A stretch of 26,388 bases of DNA from CALGLS01 sp964508085 (GCA_964508085.1 CAZDTI010000070.1:1-26388); one strand, 5' to 3'; positions 1 through 7,490 are shown, numbered from the stretch's first letter. Numbers and translations are program-made. The notes: generated from the sequence alone by a model not told the origin.

Positions 1-65
1 ACTAATCACTTCCCACTATCGCGATAAAAACTGGTTAGTTCGTAAACAAAATATAGAATTCTAAT

Positions 66-566
66 TTAATTCTCACGCACTACGCCGGTGGCAGTTTCTA
101 CTTTGCCTAAAGAGATCGCCGCTTTATCTGTTCCTTTTTTCATTTTTCGGGAAACCAACAATAGTACTTCTTTTGCTTTTGCTAAAGCTTCTTCTTCTGT
201 TTCATAGGTATCCTCCCAAACGATTGCTTTGGATTGAGCTGTATTTACATTGTTAAAAACTGTAAAAACACCAAACAATAGAACAACAGCAGCAGCAACT
301 TTCCAGAACATATTTAGGACATGACCATTTTTCTTTTCTGAGACTTTGTCTTCAAAAATATCCGGTTCGATATTTCCACTCATAGAAACCTCTTGTTGAT
401 TTCCAAAGTAATTGAAAAGACTTCGGTATTGCTCAAATTCTGGCGCTATGTTTTTTTTGCTGAAATAATCTCGCAGTGACTGCTCTTCTTCCAGCGTAGA
501 GTCTCCTGACCAATACTTTTTCAACAATGATTTTACATTATAATCCATAATCATTTGCTTTTTCAA
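66..566 (-). CDS. Probable membrane-anchored anti-sigma factor
   Basis: This small protein has a soluble acidic N-terminal half, one transmembrane helix at about residues 86-105 and a short C-terminal domain. It lies directly downstream of, and overlaps, an ECF sigma factor gene, which is the usual place for an anti-sigma partner; the function is inferred from that. The N-terminus (LLKKYWSGDSTLEEEQSLRDYF) resembles the start of many Bacteroidota anti-sigma-like proteins. No FecR domain is visible. The 166-residue reading overlaps the sigma gene by 29 bases. Starting at Met7 (position 548) would shorten the overlap to 11 bases and begin at MDYNVKSLLKKYW, which I find at least as likely. The C-terminal segment (about 118-150) is charged and probably helical, and would lie in the periplasm. 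Confidence 0.75.
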   Translation of the reverse strand: MKKQMIMDYNVKSLLKKYWSGDSTLEEEQSLRDYFSKKNIAPEFEQYRSLFNYFGNQQEVSMSGNIEPDIFEDKVSEKKNGHVLNMFWKVAAAVVLLFGVFTVFNNVNTAQSKAIVWEDTYETEEEALAKAKEVLLLVSRKMKKGTDKAAISLGKVETATGVVREN

Positions 567-1047
567 TTTGTGTTTTGAGAAATTGCCGTGCTCTGAACAA
601 GGTCGCTTTGACAGAGTTCATCGGCATATCCAACATTTCTGAAATTTCTTGATAGCTATGTCCCTCTATGTCTCTTAGTTGAATGACCATTTTTTGTTTC
701 TCGGGCAAGGTTGCTATTAATCGGTGAACCTGATTTACAGTATCTTGTACTTCTGCTACTCGGTCTGGCTGTGGTTGTATGCCCGCTAAGTCAAAATCTT
801 TATTTATCGATAATGTTCTACGATGTTTGCTACGGGTTTTGTCTATTGCCAAATTCTTGGTCATTTGAACTATCCAAGCTTCTTTGTTTAGAATATTAGC
901 AGATTCTTCCCTTTTCTTCCACATTTTTATGAAAACCTCCTGAACTACATCTTCTGCTTCTGCTTCCGTTCCTACTACCCGCAGGGCAAGCCGATAGAGT
1001 TTGTCTTTTAGTGGCAGCAGTTGATTTATGTAGGGTTTCCAAGTCAT
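538..1047 (-). CDS. ECF-family RNA polymerase sigma factor
   Basis: A 169-residue sigma-70 family protein of ECF type. Region 2 spans about residues 8-76 and includes AEDVVQEVFIKMW followed by AWIVQMTKNLAIDKTRS. Region 4 spans about 108-160 and has the helix-turn-helix stretch LPEKQKMVIQLRDIEGHSYQEISEMLDMP followed by SVKATLFRAR. The length and the lack of regions 1 and 3 fit the ECF group. It would direct RNA polymerase to a small regulon under control of the overlapping membrane protein encoded downstream; the regulon cannot be read from the sequence. The upstream region holds the hairpin cluster at 1182-1478, and I found no TAnnTTTG box on this strand, so its own promoter is not identified. 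Confidence 0.92.
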   Translation of the reverse strand: MTWKPYINQLLPLKDKLYRLALRVVGTEAEAEDVVQEVFIKMWKKREESANILNKEAWIVQMTKNLAIDKTRSKHRRTLSINKDFDLAGIQPQPDRVAEVQDTVNQVHRLIATLPEKQKMVIQLRDIEGHSYQEISEMLDMPMNSVKATLFRARQFLKTQIEKANDYGL

Positions 1048-1181
1048 TTAAGCGGTCTGTTTGTCGGTCATCTATAAGCAAGACGAGGCGAGTTCTGAGA
1101 TGTTACTGGAAAGATGGTTTTTTATTTTTCAAAGAGAGAATTCTTTGGTCTAGGGTGGTGATTTTTTCTATGAAGAGGATG

Positions 1182-1215
1182 GTTTATTCGATGGCCTCAA
1201 AGCCATCGAATAAAC
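1182..1215 (-). repeat. REP-like hairpin, copy A
   Basis: A perfect 14-bp inverted repeat (1182-1195 with 1202-1215) around the 6-base loop CTCAAA. Read on the minus strand it starts AAGTTTAT and has the core ATGGCTTTGAGGCCAT, shared with copies B, C and D. Confidence 0.8.
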
Positions 1216-1247
1216 TTGACTCCATATAACAACCTTTGAAATAGAAG

Positions 1248-1290
1248 TTAAAGTTCATACGACCGCTTCGAGGCCAGCGTTTGGATGAGA
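1248..1290 (+). repeat. REP-like hairpin, copy B (decayed)
   Basis: Its first 15 bases (1248-1262) are identical to the start of copy D at 1419-1433, and its loop TTCGAG differs by one base from TTTGAG of copy D. The right arm (1273-1290) has lost most pairing with the left arm. It is followed by ATCCAGACAA at 1303-1312, which also follows copy D. I read it as a degenerate plus-orientation copy. Confidence 0.6.
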
Positions 1291-1324
1291 TTTGAAGCAT
1301 ACATCCAGACAAGAACCTGTAGGA

Positions 1325-1360
1325 ATTCATTAAATGGCCTCAAAGCCATCTAATGAACTT
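1325..1360 (-). repeat. REP-like hairpin, copy C
   Basis: A 13-bp inverted repeat (1326-1338 with 1345-1357) with one A-C mismatch, around loop CTCAAA. The inner ATGGC/GCCAT matches copies A and D, while the outer arm reads TTCATTA. It is in minus orientation, like copy A. Confidence 0.75.
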
Positions 1361-1418
1361 CCCTCTAATAAAATAGATCTTTGCTGTAGTAAGCTAAAAT
1401 TTAAAGGAAGGTAATTAC

Positions 1419-1457
1419 TTAAAGTTCATACGATGGCTTTGAGGCCATCGTATGAAT
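1419..1457 (+). repeat. REP-like hairpin, copy D
   Basis: A perfect 13-bp inverted repeat (1425-1437 with 1444-1456) around loop TTTGAG, the reverse complement of the loop of copies A and C. A G-T pair extends it at 1424/1457. ATCCAGACAA follows at 1469-1478, as after copy B. Confidence 0.8.
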
Positions 1458-1594
1458 GGTACTTTCTTATCCAGACAATAAAACCCTTAACGTAAATTTA
1501 ATAAAACTTTAAGGCCCATCTTTCTCTTCTCAGCCGTTTTCTAAAGTAAATGAACTTATCTTTAATTTAATTAAGAAATCAAACAATTACATAG

Positions 1595-2977
1595 GTGAAA
1601 AAGATAGACCGCTTATTATTGAAGGCCTTCATTGATCCATTCCTGGTAACTTTCTTTATTACTATGTTTGTTTTGGTCATGCAATTTCTTTGGTTGTTTA
1701 TGGATGATATTGTTGGAAAAGGAGTAAGTATGGCCTTGGTGACTGAGCTTTTATTTTATTCTGCAATAGCCCTAATACCAAAGGCTTTACCTATTGCTGT
1801 TTGTATTTCTTCGGTTATGGTAATTGGTGATTTAGCGGAACATTATGAGTTGTCTAGTTTAAAATCAGCAGGGGTTTCCTTCTTGCGAGTCTTGAGTCCA
1901 TTAGTCGCAGTTACTTTACTTATTTCTGCTTTTTCTTTCTTTTGTGCTAACAATTTAATTCCGGTTTCAAAGCTTAAATTGCAAACACGTTTAAAAGATA
2001 TAAAATCTTCTAAAGGGGTATTGACTTTGGAAGAAGGAATTTTCAATACAGATTTTAAAGATATTGTTATACATATTGGCAAAAAAGAATCGGATGGCAG
2101 AGGCATTCGTGATGTTATTGTCTATAACCCTTCTATTGCTCAAGAAGAAGAAATAAGCATCATTACTGCGAAAAGAGGTGAAATTTCCCATTCAGATGAT
2201 GAACAGTATTTGATAATGAATCTTTATGATGGCATTCAATATCAAGAGCCAAAATCAGAGAATAAGAAGACCGAAAATCATACTTTTTCCAGAACCTATT
2301 TTAAAGAATGGAGTAAAATTTTCCCCTTGAGTGAGTTCGAAATTTCCATCTCTAATTCGAATCGAAACAAAAACAACTATTCAATGATGAGCTACAGTCA
2401 GCTTACAAGAGCCATTGACTCATTGGATCGAATGATAATTTATAGCTATAGTCAGTTGGCGGATAACCACAATCGTTATTTAAAAATCAGCGATAGAAAT
2501 ATAGACAGAGCGCCTGTTGTTTCTTCTATTGAACCAGTAATTCAAACTCCTCTGAAGGGATATTTTCTAAAAACATTTTCCGAAAAAAATTACAACAAAC
2601 ATCTTCACCGAGCTAAATCTCAGGTCCGCAAAATCCGGGATCAGGCAAACGCAACTATCGGAAAAGTGTCCGTCACCAAGGAGGTTCGCGTGAAGCACAT
2701 CTTTGAGCAACAATCCAAAATAACGATGGCTCTAGTCTGTCTTCTTTTCCTTTTCATAGGCGGATCAATGGGAGCCATCATCCGAAAGGGTGGATTTGGG
2801 TACCCGATCTTGATTGCCATCTCCTTCTTTGTCTTCTTTATTATCTTGCAAATGTTCTTTAAGAAACTTGGTGAATCCCTTGTGTTACAGGCAGAATACG
2901 CTCCTTGGATTCCCTGTATCATCCTACTTCCAATAGCCTTAATTTTAAGTCACAGAGCTATGTTTGACAAGCTTTAA
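1595..2977 (+). CDS. LptF/LptG-family (YjgP/YjgQ) permease, first of a tandem pair
   Basis: This inner-membrane protein belongs to the LptF/LptG family, which with the LptB ATPase extracts lipopolysaccharide from the inner membrane and hands it to the periplasmic bridge. Three N-terminal helices (about residues 13-35, 53-76, 98-120) are followed by a periplasmic region that should hold the family's beta-jellyroll. Three C-terminal helices lie at about 373-394, 402-422 and 433-455. Family-like stretches include AEHYELSSLKSAGVSFLRVLSP in the first cytoplasmic loop and FLFIGGSMGAIIRKGGFGYP near helix 4. The start is GTG; it is supported because the paralogue downstream begins with almost the same residues (MKKIDxLL), also from GTG. 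The assignment to LptF or LptG specifically cannot be made from sequence alone. Confidence 0.9.
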   Translation: MKKIDRLLLKAFIDPFLVTFFITMFVLVMQFLWLFMDDIVGKGVSMALVTELLFYSAIALIPKALPIAVCISSVMVIGDLAEHYELSSLKSAGVSFLRVLSPLVAVTLLISAFSFFCANNLIPVSKLKLQTRLKDIKSSKGVLTLEEGIFNTDFKDIVIHIGKKESDGRGIRDVIVYNPSIAQEEEISIITAKRGEISHSDDEQYLIMNLYDGIQYQEPKSENKKTENHTFSRTYFKEWSKIFPLSEFEISISNSNRNKNNYSMMSYSQLTRAIDSLDRMIIYSYSQLADNHNRYLKISDRNIDRAPVVSSIEPVIQTPLKGYFLKTFSEKNYNKHLHRAKSQVRKIRDQANATIGKVSVTKEVRVKHIFEQQSKITMALVCLLFLFIGGSMGAIIRKGGFGYPILIAISFFVFFIILQMFFKKLGESLVLQAEYAPWIPCIILLPIALILSHRAMFDKL

Positions 2978-3018
2978 CAATGCACTGTCTAATTCTAATC
3001 TCATCCCAAAATTAATCC

Positions 3019-3026
3019 TATATTTG
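3019..3026 (+). promoter_or_regulatory. Possible -7 box (TAnnTTTG) immediately before the second permease
   Basis: TATATTTG at 3019-3026 matches the Bacteroidota -7 consensus, but no TTTG lies at the -33 distance. It ends five bases before the GTG start at 3032, so if used it would give a leaderless or nearly leaderless message. It could equally be chance in AT-rich DNA. Confidence 0.25.
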
Positions 3027-3031
3027 TCCCA

Positions 3032-4822
3032 GTGAAAAAGATAGATAAATTACTAATCCAGAGTTTCGTGACACCCTTTGTCGCCACCTTTTTCATTTCG
3101 ATGTTCGTCTTGATTATGCAGTTTCTATGGGTCTATATTGATGACATCATTGGTAAAGGTGTTGGATTAGCGATGATAGTAGAGCTGTTGTTTTATTCCT
3201 CCTGTTCGTTGATTCCGACGGCATTGCCCATTGCGGTTTTGATTTCTTCGGTTATGGTTTTTGGTAATTTAGCAGAGCATTATGAGCTGTCGAGCTTAAA
3301 ATCTGCTGGAGTTCCTTTGTTGAGAGTGATGGCGCCTTTGTTTTTCTTGACTGTTGGCGTAGCTATTTTTTCTTACTTCTGTGCAAACAATGTGGTGCCG
3401 ATTACGAATTTGAAATTCAAATCTAGTTTATATGATATTCGAAAATCTAAGGCCACACTTAGTTTAGAGGAAGGTATTTTCAATGAAGATTTTAAGGGTT
3501 TTGTGATTCACATCGGCGACAAAGATCGGGATGAAAAAACCATTCGGGACGTTATCATTTACAATCATGATTATAAGTATAAAAATCGGCTGAGTATTAT
3601 TACGGCGAAAACCGGTGAAATGTACAACTCTGAAGACAAGCGCTACTTCATAATGAATCTTTATGATGGCGTGCAATACCAGGAACCGGAACCTAGTAAG
3701 GATAAGAAAAAAAAGATATCCACTTTTTCCCGAACGTATTTTAAAGAATGGAATAAGGTTTTTGACCTCAGTGAATTTGACATCCAGGATACCGATGAAG
3801 AACGATTTAAGAACAACTACTCTATGCTGACCTTCAATCAGCTTTTGGGAGCAATAGATTCTTTAGATATAAAAATTGATAACCGATATATTTCATTGGG
3901 CAACCACTTGAAAAGACACTTCCAACCGACTAAATTCATGTTGGAGGACTCCAAAAAAACGGCTTATAAAATTCAGCAAGAGGAACGAAAAAAAGCAAAA
4001 GAAGAAGAAAAAAGGTTGCTTAAAAAAGAAAAAGCCGCTAAAGAAAAAGCGGAGGCAATGAAAAATAAGAACAATGCTCCTACAGAAGTCGGAATAAGCG
4101 AGAAAAAAAAGAAGAAAAAAACGCTTTCAGAGAACGAAATCAAAGCCCAAAATAAAGAAAAGCTTAAAAAGGCAAAAACGAAGAAAAAGTCCACAAAGAA
4201 AAAAAAGAAGCCTAAAGCAAAAACAAAGAAGAACCCTACTAAAAAGAAAAATCAAAAGAAGAAAAAAATAAAGCCGGTATCAATTCAAAAGAAATTAGAC
4301 AAACCCATCGGAGAGTATGACAGCTTTCTAGAAACGATAAGCCCGAGTAAACTAACCCGGTATATTAACAAAACAAAATCCTTCGCCAGAGGAGTGCGTG
4401 ATCAAGCGGAGGGCGCAATTACTTCTTTAAATTACACCAAAGAAATTCGGGTCAAACATGTTTATGAGCTCAACATCAAATTTAGTATGGCGGTGGTCTG
4501 TATCATCTTTTTATTCATAGGAGGGCCGATGGGAGCCATTATCAGAAAAGGAGGTTTTGGCTATCCCATCCTAGTTGCTATTTTCTTTTTTATCATTTAT
4601 ATGATCATGAATATCTTTTTTAAGAAGCTCGCAGAATCTTTTGTTGTTGCTCCAGAATGGGCCCCTTGGTTACCTTGCCTCATCTTGATGCCAATGGGAA
4701 TGATTTTGACACACCGAGCGATGAATGATATGAAAATGATTAACACGGATCGATATCAGAAGTTTTTTAATAAAGTAAAAAAGCTATTCAAGAAAAAATT
4801 TTCTGAGAAGACAGAAGAATAA
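3032..4822 (+). CDS. LptF/LptG-family permease with a lysine-rich insertion, second of a tandem pair
   Basis: A close paralogue of the preceding gene, 54 bases downstream, with the same GTG start and the same fold plan: three N-terminal helices, a periplasmic jellyroll region and three C-terminal helices at about residues 482-503, 510-532 and 545-565. The N-terminal 180 residues match the paralogue at most positions by eye. The protein is 136 residues longer (596 against 460), mainly because residues about 303-430, between the jellyroll and helix 4, form a lysine-rich stretch with runs such as EKKKKKKTL and STKKKKKPKAKTKK. Its beginning (EERKKAKEEEKRLLKKEKAAKEKAEA) looks like a charged helix. 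By family topology the insertion should be periplasmic. A second lysine-rich tail follows helix 6. A paired role in lipopolysaccharide export is likely but not shown. Confidence 0.9.
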   Translation: MKKIDKLLIQSFVTPFVATFFISMFVLIMQFLWVYIDDIIGKGVGLAMIVELLFYSSCSLIPTALPIAVLISSVMVFGNLAEHYELSSLKSAGVPLLRVMAPLFFLTVGVAIFSYFCANNVVPITNLKFKSSLYDIRKSKATLSLEEGIFNEDFKGFVIHIGDKDRDEKTIRDVIIYNHDYKYKNRLSIITAKTGEMYNSEDKRYFIMNLYDGVQYQEPEPSKDKKKKISTFSRTYFKEWNKVFDLSEFDIQDTDEERFKNNYSMLTFNQLLGAIDSLDIKIDNRYISLGNHLKRHFQPTKFMLEDSKKTAYKIQQEERKKAKEEEKRLLKKEKAAKEKAEAMKNKNNAPTEVGISEKKKKKKTLSENEIKAQNKEKLKKAKTKKKSTKKKKKPKAKTKKNPTKKKNQKKKKIKPVSIQKKLDKPIGEYDSFLETISPSKLTRYINKTKSFARGVRDQAEGAITSLNYTKEIRVKHVYELNIKFSMAVVCIIFLFIGGPMGAIIRKGGFGYPILVAIFFFIIYMIMNIFFKKLAESFVVAPEWAPWLPCLILMPMGMILTHRAMNDMKMINTDRYQKFFNKVKKLFKKKFSEKTEE

Positions 4823-4906
4823 TATTTTAATTGTACAATTTTGAAATCGCCCTTACATTAACCCAACCCCGACTCGAAAATCGGAAAGAAACAAAACAAA
4901 CATTCA

Positions 4907-5590
4907 ATGTCCAAACAAACACATATCCCCTCCTCCACTTTCAGTTACCTACGTAAGCTGCAAAAGAACAATGACCGAGAATGGTTCAAAACAAACAAAG
5001 ACAGCTACACCAAAGAGCTGGAATTCGTAAAAGCGTTTAAAGACAGCTATGGTGCGGAGATGGAAAAAACCGACGAAATCGAAGTGAGCAAACTATTCCG
5101 GATTTATCGTGACACCCGCTTTTCCAAAGACAAAACACCTTATAAAAACCATTTTAGCGGCTATCTACGACGAGCTTCGAAGGCGCGTAGAGGCAGTTAT
5201 TATTTCCATATTGAACCTGGTGGAAAGTCCATTATTGGCGGCGGTTTTTTCAATCCCAACCCCGCGGATTTGAAACATATCCGAAGTCAAATTGCCGCGG
5301 ACGCGGCCCCCTTGAGAAAGGTATTAAAGAGCGCTACTTTTAAAAAATACTTCGGGACGCTTCAGGGCAACCAAGTAAAAACCTCCCCCAAGGGGTTCGA
5401 CAAAACTCATCCTGATATTGACTTGATTCGATACAAACAATTTTATGTTTTCCGGACTTTTACAGACAAGGAAGTCCATAGTACTGATTTCCTCAAAGAA
5501 GTAGTAAAAACGAGTAAAGCACTGCGCCCTTTCTTTGATTACATGAGTGATATTTTGACCACGAATTTGAATGGGGAGTCATTGTTGTAA
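4907..5590 (+). CDS. DUF2461 family protein
   Basis: A 227-residue cytoplasmic protein recognised as DUF2461 (TIGR02453 type). It starts with the typical FSYLRKLQKNNDREWFKTNKD, continues with LFRIYRDTRFSKDKTPYKNHFSGYL, and then has YYFHIEPGGKSIIGGGFFNP, the glycine-rich core of the family. The biochemical role of this family is not established, so none is assigned. It has no signal peptide or membrane segment. It lies 84 bases downstream of the permease pair on the same strand and might be co-transcribed, though the gap contains a 12-bp palindrome (4829-4840) and no clear terminator. Wobble positions in the first part of the gene favour C over G, unlike the following PAP2 gene. Confidence 0.85.
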   Translation: MSKQTHIPSSTFSYLRKLQKNNDREWFKTNKDSYTKELEFVKAFKDSYGAEMEKTDEIEVSKLFRIYRDTRFSKDKTPYKNHFSGYLRRASKARRGSYYFHIEPGGKSIIGGGFFNPNPADLKHIRSQIAADAAPLRKVLKSATFKKYFGTLQGNQVKTSPKGFDKTHPDIDLIRYKQFYVFRTFTDKEVHSTDFLKEVVKTSKALRPFFDYMSDILTTNLNGESLL

Positions 5591-5623
5591 TGGCTCGATC
5601 AGGACTATTATAGATTTGTGCTG

Positions 5624-5664
5624 ACGCTGCCTCCTGACCTCCTAAAGGAGGAACTGCCAAGCGT
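5624..5664. repeat. Nested hairpin between DUF2461 and PAP2 genes
   Basis: An inner stem CCTCC (5638-5642) pairs with GGAGG (5647-5651) around TAAA, and an outer ACGCT (5624-5628) pairs with AGCGT (5660-5664). CCTCC also occurs once more just before. No T-run follows, so it is a poor intrinsic terminator. It may be an interspersed palindrome; only one copy is in the window. Confidence 0.35.
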
Positions 5665-5737
5665 AGAAGTATCGATTGATAAAGATTATTTCTTTTGAAA
5701 AGGCTGTTCTCATTAAATTCATATTAAGATAAACATA

Positions 5738-6400
5738 ATGCTAAAAAACAACCGAACTTTTTTTCTGTTATTTGCCTGTTTCATTGTAATTGGAGGCCTA
5801 TTGTTAGCTACGATTGAGCAAGGAGACGCCATCAGGTACTTCAGTGAAAATCGTAGCGTTATAGGAGATCAGTTTTTTGCTTGGTTTACTAAAGTAGGAG
5901 AAGAATTCATGTACCTCAGTTTCTTTCTGGTTTTCTTGTTCATTCGTTACAGATATTCCTTACTGATTGTTATTTCGGGCGCACTGGCTTTAGTTGTAAG
6001 CTTTTTGTTAAAATTGATTTTTGGGCATCCAAGACCTTCTGTTTATTTTCGGGAAGCAGGTGTTTTTGATCAGATCAATACCATAGATGGGGTTCATCTT
6101 TTGAGTGGGCATATGAGTTTTCCTTCCGGGCATACGACTTCTGCTTTTGTTCTTTTTGGCGTGATTGCTTTGCTCTTTGCACGGAAGTGGTATTGGAATG
6201 CGTTTATCTTTTTAGTAGCACTCTTGATTGGTATTTCGAGGATGTATTTAGTGCAGCATTTTTTGAAGGATGTGTATGCAGGGGCGATTACGGGAGTGTT
6301 GTTAGCGGTTTTGATTTATTGGGTTAATGAGCGGTATCCTTATGATGATAAGCGGTGGATTGATCGATCGATTTTGTGGAAGGGAGAGGACCGGGTTTGA
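5738..6400 (+). CDS. PAP2-family membrane phosphatase
   Basis: A 220-residue polytopic membrane protein with the three phosphatase motifs of the PAP2 (phosphatidic acid phosphatase type 2) superfamily: KLIFGHPRP at 92-100 (K-x6-RP), FPSGHTTSAF with PSGH at 129-132, and SRMYLVQHFLKD at 167-178 (SR-x5-H-x3-D). The conserved lysine, arginines, histidines and aspartate are all present, so it should be catalytically competent. Helices lie near 8-26, 56-70, 72-91, 133-148, 153-166 and 179-195. The likely role is dephosphorylation of a lipid phosphate such as phosphatidate, phosphatidylglycerol phosphate or undecaprenyl diphosphate; the exact substrate cannot be read. The last 220 or so bases are strongly enriched in G over C on the coding strand, unlike the start of the gene. 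Confidence 0.9.
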   Translation: MLKNNRTFFLLFACFIVIGGLLLATIEQGDAIRYFSENRSVIGDQFFAWFTKVGEEFMYLSFFLVFLFIRYRYSLLIVISGALALVVSFLLKLIFGHPRPSVYFREAGVFDQINTIDGVHLLSGHMSFPSGHTTSAFVLFGVIALLFARKWYWNAFIFLVALLIGISRMYLVQHFLKDVYAGAITGVLLAVLIYWVNERYPYDDKRWIDRSILWKGEDRV

Positions 6401-6442
6401 GGTTTTGCCTTCGGAGTCAGCATAGAGGTTATTGTCATCTTT

Positions 6443-6640
6443 TCATTTGAAAATTAAAAAAAACAATACGATGATTACCAATAAAAATGTAGCAACCGTT
6501 ATGTTAAGATCAGTGTCACCTTCTAAATAATAAGAATATTTTTCTTTTCTTCCTAACATGCTGAAGAAAGCATATCTCACTATCGCCCCAGGATATTTTA
6601 ATAAATAAAGGATGGGTGTTTCAACTATAAATTCTATCAT
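6443..6640 (-). CDS. Small membrane protein of unknown function
   Basis: A 65-residue protein with an amphipathic N-terminal half containing LLKYPGAIVRYAFFSMLGRKEKYSYYL and one hydrophobic helix at about residues 48-64. I do not recognise a named family, but short proteins with a PGA-(I/F)-(V/I)-R-(W/Y)-x-F-F pattern followed by a membrane helix occur in Bacteroidota, which favours a real gene. It lies 53 bases downstream of a second small membrane protein on the same strand, and both are likely on one transcript. No enzymatic residues stand out. The main doubt is its shortness. Confidence 0.6.
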   Translation of the reverse strand: MIEFIVETPILYLLKYPGAIVRYAFFSMLGRKEKYSYYLEGDTDLNITVATFLLVIIVLFFLIFK

Positions 6641-6693
6641 TAGTTAATTTTTTTAATGAAATGATATAATCTCTTCAAGTAAAATCAGAATCC

Positions 6694-7119
6694 TTATATT
6701 TTCCAACCTAAAGAAACATCTAACATTTGAACGTACTTTAGAACATCTTCTACCACAAGATCACTATGTTGCTCGCCTTCCTCACTTCGTGGTAATTCAT
6801 AAATCAAAGTACTTAATCTAGGGTTTGCTAAAGAGTAAACTACATAATATTTCTCTCCAACTTTAATAGTAGTATCGGAAGAAAAGATACTGAAGCTTAA
6901 CTGATTTTTATAATTCGATTCTCTAACACTATAACTATACTCATAAATTATCCTTTTACCTCCAATTCCATTTCTACTAGAGATCTTTCCAATAGTTATT
7001 GATGCATTTGACAATAGTGTTTTGTAATCCAAATAATTATTAATCGCTCCCGCAAAAAATAAAAAGCCTATTAACACAATCCCTATTCTTGTTAATATTT
7101 TCTCCTCTTTTTTATCCAT
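6694..7119 (-). CDS. Single-pass membrane protein, unknown (DUF3592-like plan)
   Basis: A 141-residue protein with a charged N-terminus (MDKKEEKILTR), one transmembrane helix at about residues 11-28, and a beta-rich outer domain. The stretch IIYEYSYSVRESNYKNQLSF followed by VGEKYYVVYSLANPRLSTLI resembles proteins of the DUF3592 type, where a short beta domain carries a V-x-Y-x-x-x-NP motif; I make this comparison from memory and hold it weakly. It is the first gene of a probable two-gene unit with the 65-residue membrane protein downstream. A possible Bacteroidota promoter lies about 170 bases upstream. No role is assigned. Confidence 0.7.
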   Translation of the reverse strand: MDKKEEKILTRIGIVLIGFLFFAGAINNYLDYKTLLSNASITIGKISSRNGIGGKRIIYEYSYSVRESNYKNQLSFSIFSSDTTIKVGEKYYVVYSLANPRLSTLIYELPRSEEGEQHSDLVVEDVLKYVQMLDVSLGWKI

Positions 7120-7288
7120 TGAGTAGGTTTATGTTTTCATTCTAAGTTGATTTTTCTAAAGGTTTTTAACTCATTATGTCTTTTTAGCAATTCAAATAGC
7201 AATACCTTTTTTATAACATTTATCTGTCAATATAAGAATCGATTACTTTCATTTGCTTTTTTTAATATTGAATCTTAAGAATTCTAGA

Positions 7289-7318
7289 CAAAAGTAAAGA
7301 TAACTCCCTGTTTCCAAA
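7289..7318 (-). promoter_or_regulatory. Possible Bacteroidota promoter for the small membrane gene pair
   Basis: On the minus strand TTTG (7318-7315) is followed after 18 bases by TACTTTTG (7296-7289), matching the TTTG / TAnnTTTG consensus of the primary Bacteroidota sigma factor with acceptable spacing. Transcription would start near 7282 and give a leader of about 160 bases. Confidence 0.4.
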
Positions 7319-7482
7319 GCTTTAAAATCGATCAAGAAGTCGAAATTACCGTCCAAGTGGAATTCAAAAAACTAAATATCTCGCTAACAACTAAATTCCT
7401 CCTTCCCCACACCTAAAACCACCTCAATTAGACAAAATCACTTTTAAGCCCCAAAATCAATAGTATAAACCATTTTTTTAAT

Positions 7483-7490
7483 TAAATTTG
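7483..7490 (+). promoter_or_regulatory. Possible -7 box for the secreted repeat protein
   Basis: TAAATTTG matches TAnnTTTG and lies 77 bases upstream of the ATG at 7568, a reasonable leader length. No TTTG is found at the -33 distance, so the call rests on one box. Confidence 0.3.

Larger units (their letters stand above)
1048..1594. other. Intergenic region between divergent sigma and permease genes
   Basis: This 547-base stretch separates the minus-strand sigma gene from the plus-strand permease gene and must carry both promoters, although no convincing -33/-7 pair was found on either strand. Short open frames in it have no family features. Its main content is four hairpin elements between 1182 and 1457, listed separately. 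Confidence 0.7.

Noticed and set aside
1182..1457. Evenly spaced repeats that might suggest a CRISPR array
   Set aside because: The repeats alternate in orientation, vary in sequence outside the core, and spacers are of unequal length; no cas gene is present.
3973..4194. Minus-strand open frame rich in Phe and Ser
   Set aside because: It is the antisense of the lysine-rich A-tract in the permease and has no protein-like features of its own.
4829..4840. 12-bp palindrome AATTGTACAATT as an operator
   Set aside because: It is a short AT-rich palindrome present once, without a neighbouring regulator gene to support a binding site.
5624..5664. Hairpin after the DUF2461 gene as an intrinsic terminator
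   Set aside because: The inner stem is only 5 bp and no T-run follows on plus; it is listed only as a hairpin.
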